Assembly (NCBI GenBank): GCA_030295235.1
Contig: AP026139.1
Location: 1 to 64,000 of the forward strand
Length of the DNA: 64,000 bases
Direction of reading: 5' to 3'
Origin: Fistulifera solaris
Lineage: Eukaryota; Bacillariophyta; Bacillariophyceae; Naviculales; Stauroneidaceae
Of the stretch, positions 35,608-46,766 are shown piece by piece. A program made the position numbers and the translations under genes. The notes under the pieces are model-generated. The model was not told the DNA's origin and searched no databases. It was given only the letters and a program-made list of their open reading frames with translations. The number at the start of each line of letters is the position of its first letter. Positions within the stretch are counted from its first letter, which is position 1.

Positions 35608-36624
35608 TTATTCCTTGTTCGCCGTCGAGGCCGCCGAAGCTTGAGTCATTTCCACAATAAGCTTCTTGACATCTCCACGATCTTGTGCCGGACGGGGAAA
35701 CGGTACACGCACTTTGAATTGCTCCGGCAAAAAGGCAATGGCTTCTTCTCGGGTGACTTTGACAAACATCCCTAACGAATCGACGGAAGTAATTTCGGCA
35801 GCGGTAATGGTCGGTCCCTCTTTCATGCCGGGTATCGCGTTCTGTACAATGGCAATGGTGGCCGACTGATGATCATCATTCATGTGTTCGGCAATGTGCG
35901 GACCAAATGCCGAAATAGCATCGGGCTGTGCTTGCGCATATTCGTCGGCAGTGACCGTTCCGGCCCTGGCAAAGCCACCAACAAAACGCACATGCTCTAC
36001 CGACATTCGGAACCAATTGAAATCCCCAAAAGCCGTCCAGAAGGCTCCCGGATGCTTCTGATTGTAGAGTTGTTGAGCTTGTTCAATTTCTTCTTTCGAT
36101 TTAATCAATGTCGCTGTTCCCATGAGATTAACACGTCCATCGGCGGCACCTTTGAACTGCTTGCTGGCAACCGTCAAACTACAGTTGGGGTTCGCGAGAA
36201 TGTCTTGTGTATGCGAGGACATGCCCGAGAAACAAAAGAGCGGCCGCCCTTGCTCATCGACGGAAAAGCCTACTACGGAACCGCCGGGAAATTCGGGATG
36301 CGCTTTACTAAACGTACTCATCACCGCAAAGCCGTGACTGTTTTGCACCAACGTGCGAACATCCGTCGCAAAATCCAATTTGGGGGCATTTTGTTGATGT
36401 TGTTGATACTCCATTAACTGCTTTTGAAGTTCGGGTGATAATTGCGACATCGGATCGCCTCCGACATCATGACGGGGAGCGTTGTTGCGGAGGATCGAAG
36501 CAGAAGACACATGCAAAGTCGACTGTGCGAATTGTTGTGGATGATTGCGATTCGCAACGAAGGCGTGCGCAGTATTCACAGTCAGCAGTGACAGAACAAG
36601 CAAAGAGATCATGTTACAGTTCAT
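35608..36624 (-). CDS. Plastid PnPOx-like split-barrel protein with DUF2470 (HugZ/GluTR-binding type)
   Basis: A 338-residue intact protein. The leader (MISLLVLSLLTV) and the motif NTAHAFVAN indicate plastid import. Residues 95-240 form a pyridoxamine-phosphate-oxidase-like FMN-binding split barrel (GFAVMSTFSKAHPEFPGGSV, GRPLFCFSGMSSHT, DGRVNLMGTATLI). The C-terminal domain begins IAEHMNDDHQSATIAIV, the DUF2470 signature found in heme-handling HugZ proteins and in plant plastid proteins that bind glutamyl-tRNA reductase. A role in tetrapyrrole metabolism is therefore likely but inferred. The ATG at 36624 (MNCNMI) is chosen as the first in frame. It converges on the ubiquitin-like gene with an 84-bp gap. 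Confidence 0.88.
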   Translation of the reverse strand: MNCNMISLLVLSLLTVNTAHAFVANRNHPQQFAQSTLHVSSASILRNNAPRHDVGGDPMSQLSPELQKQLMEYQQHQQNAPKLDFATDVRTLVQNSHGFAVMSTFSKAHPEFPGGSVVGFSVDEQGRPLFCFSGMSSHTQDILANPNCSLTVASKQFKGAADGRVNLMGTATLIKSKEEIEQAQQLYNQKHPGAFWTAFGDFNWFRMSVEHVRFVGGFARAGTVTADEYAQAQPDAISAFGPHIAEHMNDDHQSATIAIVQNAIPGMKEGPTITAAEITSVDSLGMFVKVTREEAIAFLPEQFKVRVPFPRPAQDRGDVKKLIVEMTQASAASTANKE

Positions 36625-37197
36625 TGAGACAAGATTAGAGGAAAAGGAATGTACCGGTAACTGGGTCCTGACAGTCAATAAAGATGAGAATGAAGAGAAT
36701 GAAGATGCGCCTTTTTCAATTATTTTGGCTCATTGACGTGGAATGAGAGTAGCGGAGTCCCGCCACCGAATTGGGTCCCGGATTAATGTCGCACACTTGC
36801 GTCATTCGAGGGAACGCCAAAACGACGAGCGACTCCTCCTGGGAATGATTCAAGAGAGAGAATAGTACAATAATTCTTATAGTAGCTCACGGAATATCTC
36901 TTTGTAACATGTGACTGCTCCTCTGGTTTTGGCGTTATTTCTCCCATTGCGTGTTTTGCGTGAAATCGAAAAGGATGGGTACCAGGTACCGTACCGGTAC
37001 AAACAAAACGCAGAGGGCATGTTTCATTGCGTTGCAATAAAACTGTAATTGACCTTTCCGAGTAACCTCATTGACCAGCTTTCATTAATCATCTTTTCTT
37101 CTTTGGCCTATCGCAAAGTCGGAGTGATTCGAACAGTTCAGTATCATTGCAGTGCATTCTATCGTCGCGTTGTCATCATATCAATCATCATTTCATC
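36625..37197. promoter_or_regulatory. Divergent intergenic region
   Basis: A spacer of 573 bp between divergent genes. GGTACCAGGTACCGTACCGGTAC lies at 36978-37000, part of the recurring GGTACC palindrome family. No gene is seen. Confidence 0.55.
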
Positions 37198-38416
37198 ATG
37201 AGTGCACCCAACAATCACATTTACGCTTCCTCCTCGAGCGAGGAAACCAAGTCTTTCTTGCCCAGCTTTTCTTCGTCTTCCACAGTAGCGGCAGTTCCTT
37301 CTATACTCCCAACAACCGAGGAAGATTTCCGCAAAGCACTCCAGGAAGCATTTCTGCAAGGCACACAGGCTGCAAAATTGCCCAAATCACCGGAAGAATT
37401 TGCACAAGCTTTGCAAGAAGCGTTTGCTCGGGGTGCACAAGCCGCTGTAGGAAGAAAACCAGCACCGGGTGTGTTGAGCTCGGTTGTATCGTGTCCCGAT
37501 TTGTATCGAGCAGCGTCTCCAGTCATTCCCTTTGCCGCGGCGGCGCCTCCTCCGGAGGCTATTTCTGCGGCTACGATTCTTCCCTCACAATGAACATCCC
37601 CAATATCGCGTCGTTCTACCTGCGCCCGTCGAAACACGCAGTTTCTCTATGCCTGACATGACGGCTCTGCAGCAAGAAGACTTGAAACGGCAGAATCGTC
37701 TCGCCCGCAATCGAGCTTCGGCTCGTCAAAGGAGATTGCGTAAAAAACATCTCGTCGAATCCTACGAGGCACAAGTCATTGCTCTGGAACAGCGGCTACA
37801 AAAGTTGCACAACTTGCAGTGGGGAGAGACGTCCACCGAATTGTTGAATGCTTTGAGTTTGGATCGAGGACAGGATGAATTGAAGTCGACCGAACGGCAA
37901 CAAGCTGCTGCGCAAGCGTTAGCGCAACAATTGCAAGCGGTTTTGCAGTTGGAACAAATTATGGAAGAGCAGTTTGCTGTTTATCAAGTCGCAATGGGGA
38001 ATCCGCTATTTCTTGGTGAGGGCAACGAGGACTTGGCGTTGGAATTGACGGACGAACAAAGGCTAGTGTTGCAAGAACAAGCAAAGACGTGGCAAGAGGA
38101 ATGGGACGCTTTGCAAACGACGAAAGAAATGTTACAAGCATTGCAAGAACACGAATGGTTGTGGAAAAATGGTATACACGAAGCGGCAGAACCCTTCAAG
38201 AGTCTTTTGTCGAAGCAGCAGCGCACCAAGTGGTATATTTGGGCCGATGCCAATGGTGATGCTCTGGATGAGCTCTACGTCGTGGAGCCTCAGTACGCGG
38301 ATGGTCCGTTATTTCAGTTTGGTACCGAAGATCTCATGCCAGAAGACGCCGCGAAATTGACGCAAGCGACGGTAGGGGGCGGTGGTGGAGAGGGACAGTT
38401 GGACTGGACTTTTTGA
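37198..38416 (+). CDS. bZIP transcription factor, copy 1
   Basis: The basic region NRLARNRASARQRRLRKKH is followed by a leucine-zipper-like coiled coil (about residues 165-215). Upstream are two copies of a short helix motif, EDFRKALQEAFLQGTQAA and EEFAQALQEAFARGAQAA, and the linker RSFSMPDM shared with the paralogue at 41438. Downstream lie Gln-rich helices and a conserved C-terminal module (EWLWKNGIHEAAEPFKSLLS, TKWYIWADANGDALDELYVV). It should bind DNA as a dimer; targets are unknown. The ATG at 37198 (MSAPNN) is used. An extra C in the CCC at 37582-37584 splits the gene ahead of the bZIP. The product is about 405 residues. Confidence 0.85.
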
Positions 38417-38864
38417 TGCTATTACTTCGGTACTATAGATAACAAGGGTCATCAATCATTTCGTTTATTCCATTTAACGGAGAGATCCAAATATCGTAGC
38501 GCGGGATGATTTAGTCCTTGGGACTCAGCAGTTCCTGTGATATTTCAAGTCTTGATTAGAAACAATATACTCATGGTCCTTGAGTTGATAAGAATCGAGG
38601 CGTCTGTTGGAAATGATTTTCATGTTGAGATATCTTGTTAAGACATTACTTGCTTTCGACGAGTTCAAAGTTCAAATCGGACTGATTATTTATTCTCCAG
38701 TATCCTCTCAACTCTCACGACTCAAGGTCGGATAGAAGATAGAAGCCGCTTCAGTTTCTCTTACCTGTACTCTGTATACATCTTCTGATTTTGCATACCC
38801 CTCAATTCGTTACTCAGTCAACAACACGTCAAAACAAGTGAAACATGATTTTCGAAATTCCAGC
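38417..38864. other. Intergenic, nothing recognised
   Basis: A 448-bp spacer between two + strand genes. No repeat or RNA gene is seen. Confidence 0.5.
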
Positions 38865-39898
38865 ATGTTTTGCGATTCGTTCAAGAATACCCTAGTTTCT
38901 TCGTCGTGGAACGACCATCGCGTGTCTCCTTACTCTGAACTGAAGTGTACCTGGACAAATGTTTCTCGAAATTCGGGGAAAACTCCAGGAATCTCACCGG
39001 CGTTCGGCATCGGAGTATCTCCAACACTAACGATTTCCCCTCAAATTGACACCAACTCTCACTTTTTGAAAACTGCAACCATGCCGCGCAGAAACACTCC
39101 TTCCTTGCTAAAGCAGCGTAAAGAGAAAAGTGACCGAGATACAAGGTCTGGTCGTAGCGAAATAGAGAAACAAAACTCGAATAAAGACGATACTTCTTCG
39201 CTTCAGAAGGACTTGCATCAAGTATTAGTAGTTGCTACGAAACAACTGTCCCTCGTTAATGAACAAACTCCAAGCGGCGAAACAAATCTGTCATTGAATA
39301 GTACCTTCTTGCTTTCAAAGTGCAATCTACCTTCTGAAGCAAGCTCGCGGCCAGGTCCTGTGGTCAGCTCGTCTAACGACGATGTCGAAGTGAACGGAAC
39401 TAATCAACAACCGGAAAACGGGACCTCTAAAACAAGCCAAGTCACGACTGATAATGCAAAAATAGCAACCGATCATGATAGGAACGGCCATGAACAAGAT
39501 TGTACCGCAGTCGATAGGGTGTGCCTTTTCATCAAGTCAAGTCGAATACCTTCAGATTTTTTCAACCTGGCTCGAAAATTCTTAGCCAAGGCGGTAGAAA
39601 TTGATCTCATTGCGATGGAAACGGCCATTATTGTTGCTGTGGATACAGCCAATTTGTTGGAGCGATCGAAGTACGCAACCATACGTCGGTAAGTAAGAAA
39701 AGCGCTTACTTCGTTCGTTTCCTTTACGAAAATGCTAATGTATTCTTCCACACGAGCAGGGTGATAACAGATAATGTGGATACTACGATGGAGTTTCGTA
39801 TCGATACAGGCGCCCCGATCCGACGATCACGCATTTGTATAACAATACGAAGAACCGAGGATTACACCAACTGGTTGAAGGACAACAGCGAAAGCTAG
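38865..39898 (+). CDS. Alba-domain protein, copy 2
   Basis: Two exons (38865-39688 and 39760-39898) give up to 320 residues. The C-terminal Alba-like domain reads VCLFIKSSRIPSDF, LARKFLAKAVEIDLIAMETA, VDTANLLERSKYATI, then RRV across the intron, and ends SRICITIRRTEDYTNWL. The first 225 residues are Ser/Thr/Asn-rich and look disordered. The 71-nt intron splits the Arg codon (CG|G) exactly as in the paralogues. The start is uncertain: ATG 38865 is the first in frame, but ATG 39081 (MPRRNTPS) has a better context and drops an unconvincing leader. Nucleic-acid binding is expected from the family. Confidence 0.72.
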
Positions 39899-40955
39899 CT
39901 AATAATAGATAGAAGTGGTAAGACAACTTCAAGTCGTATCAAATGAGAAATGAAGTGCGTTTTGTCGAGGAGAGGAGTCGTCGCTCGCTTTTCAAGTTCA
40001 AGGTTCGTTTCTCAATTAAAATGGGAGGGCGGCGGCTAAAAATTCCTCGTCTTGCTGTCGCTGCTTGTTGGGAAAGACCGTTTCGATTAGGGTTTTTATA
40101 CAAGACATCTCCATCGCATTCTCACCCTCGTAAAAAAGACCTCGTACTTCGTCTCTTCGATAAAAAATAGTAACGCGTTTCCCATTATGTCAAACTTTTG
40201 TCCTATGAATTCTACTGTAGGCTTGGTCCACATTTTGAACTATATAAATTTCTGTCAGTGTGTCAAAGGGCTGTCAACGGATTGCATCTGGTACTCGTGA
40301 AAAGCTTCTTTGATTAGCATCGAAAAAACTTTTGCTCCGCCATACTTTGAAGTAGGTCCTATGTAATCTGTAATGCATGAGATTGATGACTTAATGACAC
40401 AATCATGGACAAAGCTATCCACAGGCACCAAACGAGCTGGTTCAACTATTTTAGAGAAAATGAAAATGGACAACCTAAAACAGTCCGAATGTCAAAAGTG
40501 CATTCTGACCATAAGAAACTACAAAGTAGGGAATAAAATTAACTAGAATAGTTAGCTAGTTTACGTCCAAACGAGCTGGTAGCTCAATCATGTTTGGGGG
40601 CATGGGTTGGCCTTTTATTGATCAACTCCTCGTAGTGTTTAAAGAAAGAGGCATTCATTATCAACTAACGTTGGTATCCATGAAAAAAGAAGAAAAAACG
40701 AACAACGAGGCCAGGCTGTTGTTAGAAGTGCGAATCATATGAAAAACAACGCGTTGGTAGTTGTTGCGTGTGTTAGGCGTTCGGAAGCTCGGGAGCCATT
40801 TTTTCAAGTATATAATCCTTTCCCAACGGATCCTTCAACTAGGGTCAAACAAAAATACTACAGAATGGCTGTTAGTCGATTGATGCTTCTGTTTTGATTG
40901 GTTGTCTTAGCTTGAAGTAGCGTTGGCTTTTCCGGATCGCGGAAATCGGAAGTCA

Positions 40956-41035
40956 GGGAAGGACGTTAAAATTCTGCCTCCCAGTACAACATTCTACCTA
41001 GCGTCTACGATGAGGCAGAATTTTAACGCCGTCCC
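40956..41035. mobile_element. Short foldback MITE, copy 2
   Basis: Inverted arms sharing GTTAAAATTCTGCCTC enclose a centre that is the reverse complement of that at 15465-15544. The total is about 80 bp. No clear target duplication is visible. Confidence 0.75.
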
Positions 41036-41037
41036 CA

Positions 41038-41095
41038 GACAATTATCGTCTACTACTACAGTTTTTTTTTGACAATTATCGTCTACTACTACAGT
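41038..41095. repeat. 25-bp direct repeat flanking a T run
   Basis: The word beginning GACAATTATCGTCTACTACT occurs at 41038 and again at 41071, separated by a run of T. It abuts the foldback element on its left. Confidence 0.85.
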
Positions 41096-41437
41096 AGGTT
41101 TTTCGATTTTCGGATGAGGTTATAAAATAGTTCACCGTTGACAGGCATGGTCACGCTTCACGCGTGCGACGTACGTCAAATGTTGAACGAACGAAAAACG
41201 ACGCGTCATGAAGGGCGCTATCAAAGAAACAGTTGCATCGGCTCGTTCTGAATTTCGACTTTCTGATCACGTCGTGCGAATGCTTTCGTCAACGACTTTT
41301 GGATTGAAAATGAAATAATAATGATGACAAGTTTGAAATCGACGATAGTGTCGTCTGACGAACAACAACAGAGTAAGCGTCATTTTTTCTTTTTTTGAAC
41401 GCATCATCGTCTTGCTTCGAAACAAATCATCGCAAGT

Positions 41438-42535
41438 ATGTCATATCCTGCAACAAATGAAGACTATTTAAAGGCTCTTGAAGAAGCGTATCGACAAGGG
41501 GCGGCAGCGGCGGCGCAAATGGCATTGCAAGAACAACAGTCCATCAACAATAATAGAGGAGCATCATGTCCGGATTTTAGCGGGCAGCCGGTGGCTTTAA
41601 ACGGCAATCAGCATGCTGCACTACTACCGTTCTCTGTCCCTGATCCGCTCGTTCATCATGATGTAGCAAGCCAACCGCAACAACAGCAGCAAGCCGAGTT
41701 CATCATGCCCCCTCCGCCGCCCCCCTTCTTCGATGCTACAACACGACATTGTGCCCGCTTTTCCTGCACAGCATCGTAGCTTTTCTATGCCGGATATGAG
41801 TGTTTACGCGTCACAGAAACAAGAAGATATTAAGCGTCACAAGCGCTTAGCGAGAAACCGCGCTTCGGCGCGCATTCGTCGTTTACGAAAGAAACATTTA
41901 GTCGATGCATATGAGTCAGAGGTCAAGTCGTTAGGCAGTACATTACAGCGTTTGAAAGAACACGAGTGGGGAAATGGAGACGATCATCCAAATCTTTTAC
42001 AGTTGCTGAGCATGGAACGAGGACAAGACGACGTTGAAGCCTCACAAAGACAGGAAGTAGTGGCTTCTATTTTGTCACAGCAACTTCAAGTCGTTCAGCA
42101 GTTGCAAGAACTTATGCAAGAACAGTATGCGCTTTATGAGGTTGCAACAAGTGACACCATAGACTTCGAAGAATTGGCCTCGATTTTAGAACTCACGCCG
42201 AGTCAGCGGAATCAAATTCGTGACCAAGCTACAGGTTGGATGCAAGAATGGCAGGCACTGCAAACGGTTGAAGCCTCGTTAATCCGTATGCAAGAAAACG
42301 AGTGGCTATCAAAAACGGTGTGTCCGAGATGGCGGAGGAGCTATATGCGCTGTTTAATAAAAATCAGCTCACTAAATTCTTGATATGGACCGACATCAAT
42401 CGAGACGCTATCGATCTTGTGAACATAGTGAACACAAAGTCAAATATGAGCATCGAGCATGACGGACCTGTCTTTCAATTTGGTGTTGAGAATATCTGTG
42501 ACGACGGCTTTCATCAAAGCGAACTCAATTTTTAA
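41438..42535 (+). CDS. bZIP transcription factor, copy 2
   Basis: A paralogue of the bZIP at 37198. It has one N-terminal helix motif (EDYLKALEEAYRQGAAAAA), a Gln/Pro-rich linker, the shared RSFSMPDM, and a basic region NRASARIRRLRKKHLVDAYE. The Gln-rich coiled-coil and the C-terminal module (NEWLSKNGVSEMAEELYALF, FLIWTDINRDAIDLVNIV) also match. The ATG at 41438 is the first in frame. Two frame changes occur: an extra C in the C6 run at 41720-41725 just before the bZIP, and a missing A in the run at 42311-42315. The product is about 365 residues. It probably forms homo- or heterodimers with its neighbour copy. Confidence 0.85.
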
Positions 42536-43171
42536 TGTCTATACGGTCCTGAACTCTAATAACATACCGCCCCTATTGAAATTACCTTTAAGCGCTAGGT
42601 TTGCCCTTTTTATTCTAGTTTAGTTGATACCAGAAACTAAAAGCAGAACCTTCGAAGACGTTAGACATCGAAGGGCGGATCAGTTATGAGGGTTAAGAGT
42701 TAAGACAGGATGAAATTACACGATACGGGACTGACTCACATGTTACACGGTTGAACTTGAAAAACACAATGTCCGACGTGGAAGGATGCGCTTGCAGTAC
42801 ATCACACGTACACACGGGACGGAAAAGTAGTTCGTCAGAAGTCATGGAATTGAATCCAAGTTGTAAATTGTCGATGTCATCTTGAACCTGAACCACCAGC
42901 ACGAGCAGATAACGTACAAAATAGTGCTTTGTAATGTACGTACCAGGTAGTATGTGTTGCGGGCCAAATCAGCGGAAAAGAAACGAAGCCGATGGCCATC
43001 TGGCCATCTTTGTCAACAACGACGACAACAAAACAACGAAAGCAACACAAAAGTAACAAAGGCGGCCAGAGTCCAGAGTCTTTCAACAACCACAAGTTTA
43101 TCGTGGTAATCAATTTGAGGGGATCCACGCCGGTCGTAGTGGTATGGTGACAGCCTTTCTGGAAAACAAAG
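42536..43171. other. Intergenic, nothing recognised
   Basis: A 636-bp spacer with one TACCAGGTA site at about 42942 and no coding or repeat signal. Confidence 0.5.
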
Positions 43172-44175
43172 ATGGAGGAGGGAAATAAGAGTCAACAAGA
43201 ATTGAAAACATCATCTAATTTATCAACGGATGCAGTATCGGAAGACGAAAAGCCAGCAAGCGGCGAAAGAGCACTGGAGGAGCAAAGTTCGCTGGCCGAT
43301 AGTGTTCCGTACAGCTGGGAAGCCATGTCGGTCTCCTCTCTTCTCAGTCAACAACAACAACATCTGCAGCAACATCAACAGTTTCATCCGTCGTTTCATT
43401 CATTTCACACCAGCGGCTATGAAAGCCAGGCTCACCATTACTATGCGCAAGGTGAGCCTCAATTACAGTACTTTCAATCGCATCCCGGAAATATGCAGTC
43501 TTCTTTCCAAGACGACCCGCAATCGCTAGATCACCTGCAGCAGCATTATTATCAAAATCCCCAACAAGAATTTCCACGAACACAAAATAGTCCTCTTCGA
43601 TCCAACTACTTTTCCACTCCTCGAAATGATTCTACCATTCACGTGGCAGCGGGCAAGAGTCCGACCGAAAATGTAAGTTTGTATTGCTAATAATTTCAAG
43701 CATTCTTCTCGCCTATCCCCAAACACAAATACCTCACAAGATTGTTTTGATATGTGCGCGTTCGATCGTTAACAAAGATGAATTTGGCACGAAAGTTCTT
43801 GGTGCATCATGAGATTGTTTATTTGAGTGCCTTCGACGCTGCAATCGTGATTGCTATCGATGCCGCGCTTTTATTGCAGCGATCAAAATATGCTACCATC
43901 GTACGGTATGTCATCTGTTGCGGATGTTTTGTAACATTTTGGTGATTGCTTTGATCACATTCCATACTAATGAATCTTTTCTTTCCCCTTTTATCACGCC
44001 AAGAGTCGAGACCGATACCGAGGACCGCGTCGAAATGCAGCAACACAATCGTCACGACTCATCTCCATCTTTCGCATCTATTGTAAAAAGACCACAAATC
44101 CGTATAACGCTGCAACGCAATGAAGAGTTTGTGCAGTGGCTCACTGAAAACAAGAATGATGCTGGGGCGATTTGA
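43172..44175 (+). CDS. Alba-domain protein, copy 3
   Basis: Three exons (43172-43672, 43778-43905, 44004-44175) give about 266 residues. The leader is Gln/His-rich (QQQQHLQQHQQF). The Alba-like domain spans the introns: IHVAAGKSPTEN, then MNLARKFLVHHEIVYLSAFD, IDAALLLQRSKYATI, VRV, and a final IRITLQRNEEFVQWL. Intron 2 (98 nt) splits the Arg codon (CG|A) as in copies 1 and 2. Intron 1 (105 nt) is private to this copy and falls after the first strand. A nucleic-acid-binding role is inferred from the fold. Confidence 0.75.
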
Positions 44176-44656
44176 CGGAAGAATGCTCCATCCATAAACG
44201 TGAGTTATGAGAAGTGCCACCGTCCTGCCATCTCAGGACGTTCTATGTGAATGAAATGGGGTGTTGTGCTGTGTCTGTTTCTGTGTTGAGTTGCAACTAT
44301 AAACAACGATACTACCATTATAGAATGAAGACAAGATTAGAAACGGCAAGCAGTACTACCAGTTACTGGTATTTGCATCCAAACGTTGTGCGAGACCGTG
44401 ACTGAATTAAGTCACGTTGTTGCGCGCGATCGAATGCGCGTGAGAACGTGAAAGTTGCTGACTCACAAAAACAGTCACAAAAAGTGACACAGTTTTTTTT
44501 TTCAAACATCACAATCGTTCTTTCTCTCACCATCACACAATACAAGTACAAAATACAAGTGTTTGTAATCGTCGTCTGGATGATATCATTCTACCAGCTC
44601 AACCCCTTTCAAATACTAACACCCGAGTCGTCTTCCTCTACCTTACTACTTTGTAC
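44176..44656. other. Intergenic, nothing recognised
   Basis: This 481-bp spacer upstream of the photolyase gene has GTCACG/CGTGAC words at 44395-44420, a palindrome-like GCGCGCGATCG near 44424, and an oligo-T run near 44492. No gene is seen. Confidence 0.5.
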
Positions 44657-46340
44657 ATGATCGTTCGATTGTTCGTATTGTCAACATTGCTTTGCTTTAC
44701 AATAACTACCAGCATGTCGACTTCTTCCAAGAGAGCGTCCTGTCAAGCCGTCTATTATTGGTTTCGCAACGATCTACGTTTACACGATCATCCCGCACTC
44801 ACAGCAGCCATTCAACGGGCATCTCAGTTGCAAGTTCCTTTCATTCCAGTCTATTGCTTTGATCCGCGTTACTTTGGATCGGAAGCTTATTCGGAATACG
44901 GAAGTTGGAAGTGCAGTCCTCGCCGTGCGCAATTCGTGTTGGAATCGGTCAGCGATTTACAACAGCGTCTCATAAATGCGGGCTCGAACTTGGTTGTGGT
45001 AACAAGACAAACTCCGGAAGACTACTTTGCGGCAGACACGACGAGCCACTATTCCAAAGCGCTTCTCTATTATCAGGAAGAAGTGTGTCGAGAGGAAAGG
45101 ATGATTGCCAAGAAAGTGGCACAGCACTTTGATCGGCAAAATGTACAAGCTATTTGGGGTTCCACCTTGTACGAATTATCGGAATTGCCGTATTATGATG
45201 CTCCCGAAACCATGCCAGATACCTTTACTCCTTTTCGCAATAAGGTCGAAAAGAAATGTGTCATTCCCAAGCCATTACACGCACCCACGAAGCTACCACC
45301 GTTTCCAGCCGATGTGAAAACGCAACCCGCATCGAAACTGACCTTGGTGGACATTGGATACCAAGGATTGTTGGGAAAATTACCACACGATCCACGCGGT
45401 GTCATGGAATTTTTCGGAGGTGAATCGGCCGGTTTGGCGCGTGTCAAAGAGTACATTTGGACCAAAGATTTGTTGCGTCATTATTTTGATACCCGGAATG
45501 GGATGCTGGGTGCCGACTATTCGTCCAAGTTTGCACCTTGGCTGGCCCACGGATGCATTTCACCCCGTTTTGTCGCACAGCAGTGTCAACGCTATGAACA
45601 AGAACGCGTCGAAAACAAGTCGACGTATTGGTTGATCTTTGAATTACTGTGGCGGGACTTTTTCAAATTCTTTGCCTGGAAACATGGGGATACCTTGTTT
45701 CCAGCCCGGTGGTACGATTCAAAGCACGAAGCGTTGGAAAACATTTGAGAAATCCTTGCAAGCGTGGAAAGATGGAAAGACCGGGTATCCCTTGGTCGAT
45801 GCGAATATGCGCGAATTGAACGCCACGGGGTTCATGAGCAATCGAGGCCGTCAGAATGTTTGCTCCTTTCTGTGCTTGGAATTGATGCAAGATTGGCGTT
45901 TGGGAGCTGATTACTTTGAGAGCACGTTATTGGACTACGACGTGTATTCCAACTGGGGTAACTGGTGCTCGGGAGCTGGAATGACTGGTGGACGTATCAA
46001 TCGCTTTAATATTGTGAAACAATCCAAGGACTACGATCAGCACGGAGAATATGTCAAACACTGGTTGCCTGAGTTAAAAGACATTCCAGCGAATCTTGTG
46101 CATGAACCGTGGAAAATGACACAGTTTCAACAAACGGAATACAATTGTCGTCTAGGTGTCGACTATCCTCATCCCATTGTGAAACCTTTTGATGCCACAC
46201 CTAAGCAGGGACCAGACGGTACAGGAGGACGTGCGAACGGACAAAAGGGTAAGCTGGATACTCACAATCCGAACCGCAGTCGAGGACAGCGAAGGGATAT
46301 GAAAAGCCTTAACAAAGGATCCTATAGAGTCGAAGGATAA
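44657..46340 (+). CDS. CRY-DASH cryptochrome/photolyase
   Basis: A flavin blue-light protein of the DASH clade, which repairs cyclobutane dimers in single-stranded or looped DNA and often acts in organelles. Seen in order: the photolyase alpha/beta domain (YYWFRNDLRLHDHPAL), the FAD domain (GCISPRFV, FELLWRDFFKFF, TGYPLVDANMREL, GFMSNRGRQNVCSF, DYDVYSNWGNW), and an Arg/Gly-rich tail (GGRANGQKGK, RSRGQRRD) typical of DASH proteins. Residues 1-22 are hydrophobic (LFVLSTLLCFTITTS), which suggests import into plastid or mitochondrion. The ATG at 44657 is used. One extra A in the run at 45738-45741 breaks the frame between EALE and TFEKSLQAW. The product is about 560 residues. Confidence 0.95.
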
Positions 46341-46766
46341 GTGATTACGGAGTAATAATTAATGATAAAGATGCACCTAGTTTCCATGGACGCCCTAGTT
46401 TTCGGAAAACTTAGTTTGAATATGCTATGCAAGAGGCTCTAGTATGACAGACAGGGCCTTATGACTCAGGCGGCAGGAGGCTATTGACTACATTAACCTA
46501 TTCATCTCACTGCTTCCACAGCCCAGCTCTCATCTCTTTTCGTAAGCCTAAAGGGTACGGAGTATAACGGTAACAACTAACTTTGCGCTGGACATAAAGC
46601 CTTGAGCCTAAAAAACAGCCTTGACTCTAGGCTTTTTCAACGTGTTTCTCGCGCGCTTTTCGCTTTCGCCCATTATTTCGAAAACATCGCCCTTTGAACA
46701 AATTTCCTCACATGCGTTGCATCGGATAGCATTGATTAATAACAATCAAGAAGACGCAGCTTAAAG
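46341..46766. other. Intergenic, nothing recognised
   Basis: A 426-bp spacer between + strand genes, with no repeat or RNA gene seen. Confidence 0.5.

Larger units (their letters stand above)
39899..41437. other. 1.5-kb gene-poor region with foldback element and repeats
   Basis: The foldback element copy 2 (40956-41035) and a 25-bp direct repeat (41038-41095) lie here. A 14-base word, CCAAACGAGCTGGT, occurs near 40425 and 40565. A minus-strand open frame at 40255-40473 (72 codons, with GPTSKYGGAKVFSMLI) could be a gene remnant but matches nothing I recognise. The rest shows nothing. Confidence 0.5.

Noticed and set aside
40255-40473. 72-codon minus-strand open frame
   Set aside because: It has plausible composition but matches no family I know, so it was left inside the intergenic note as a possible remnant.
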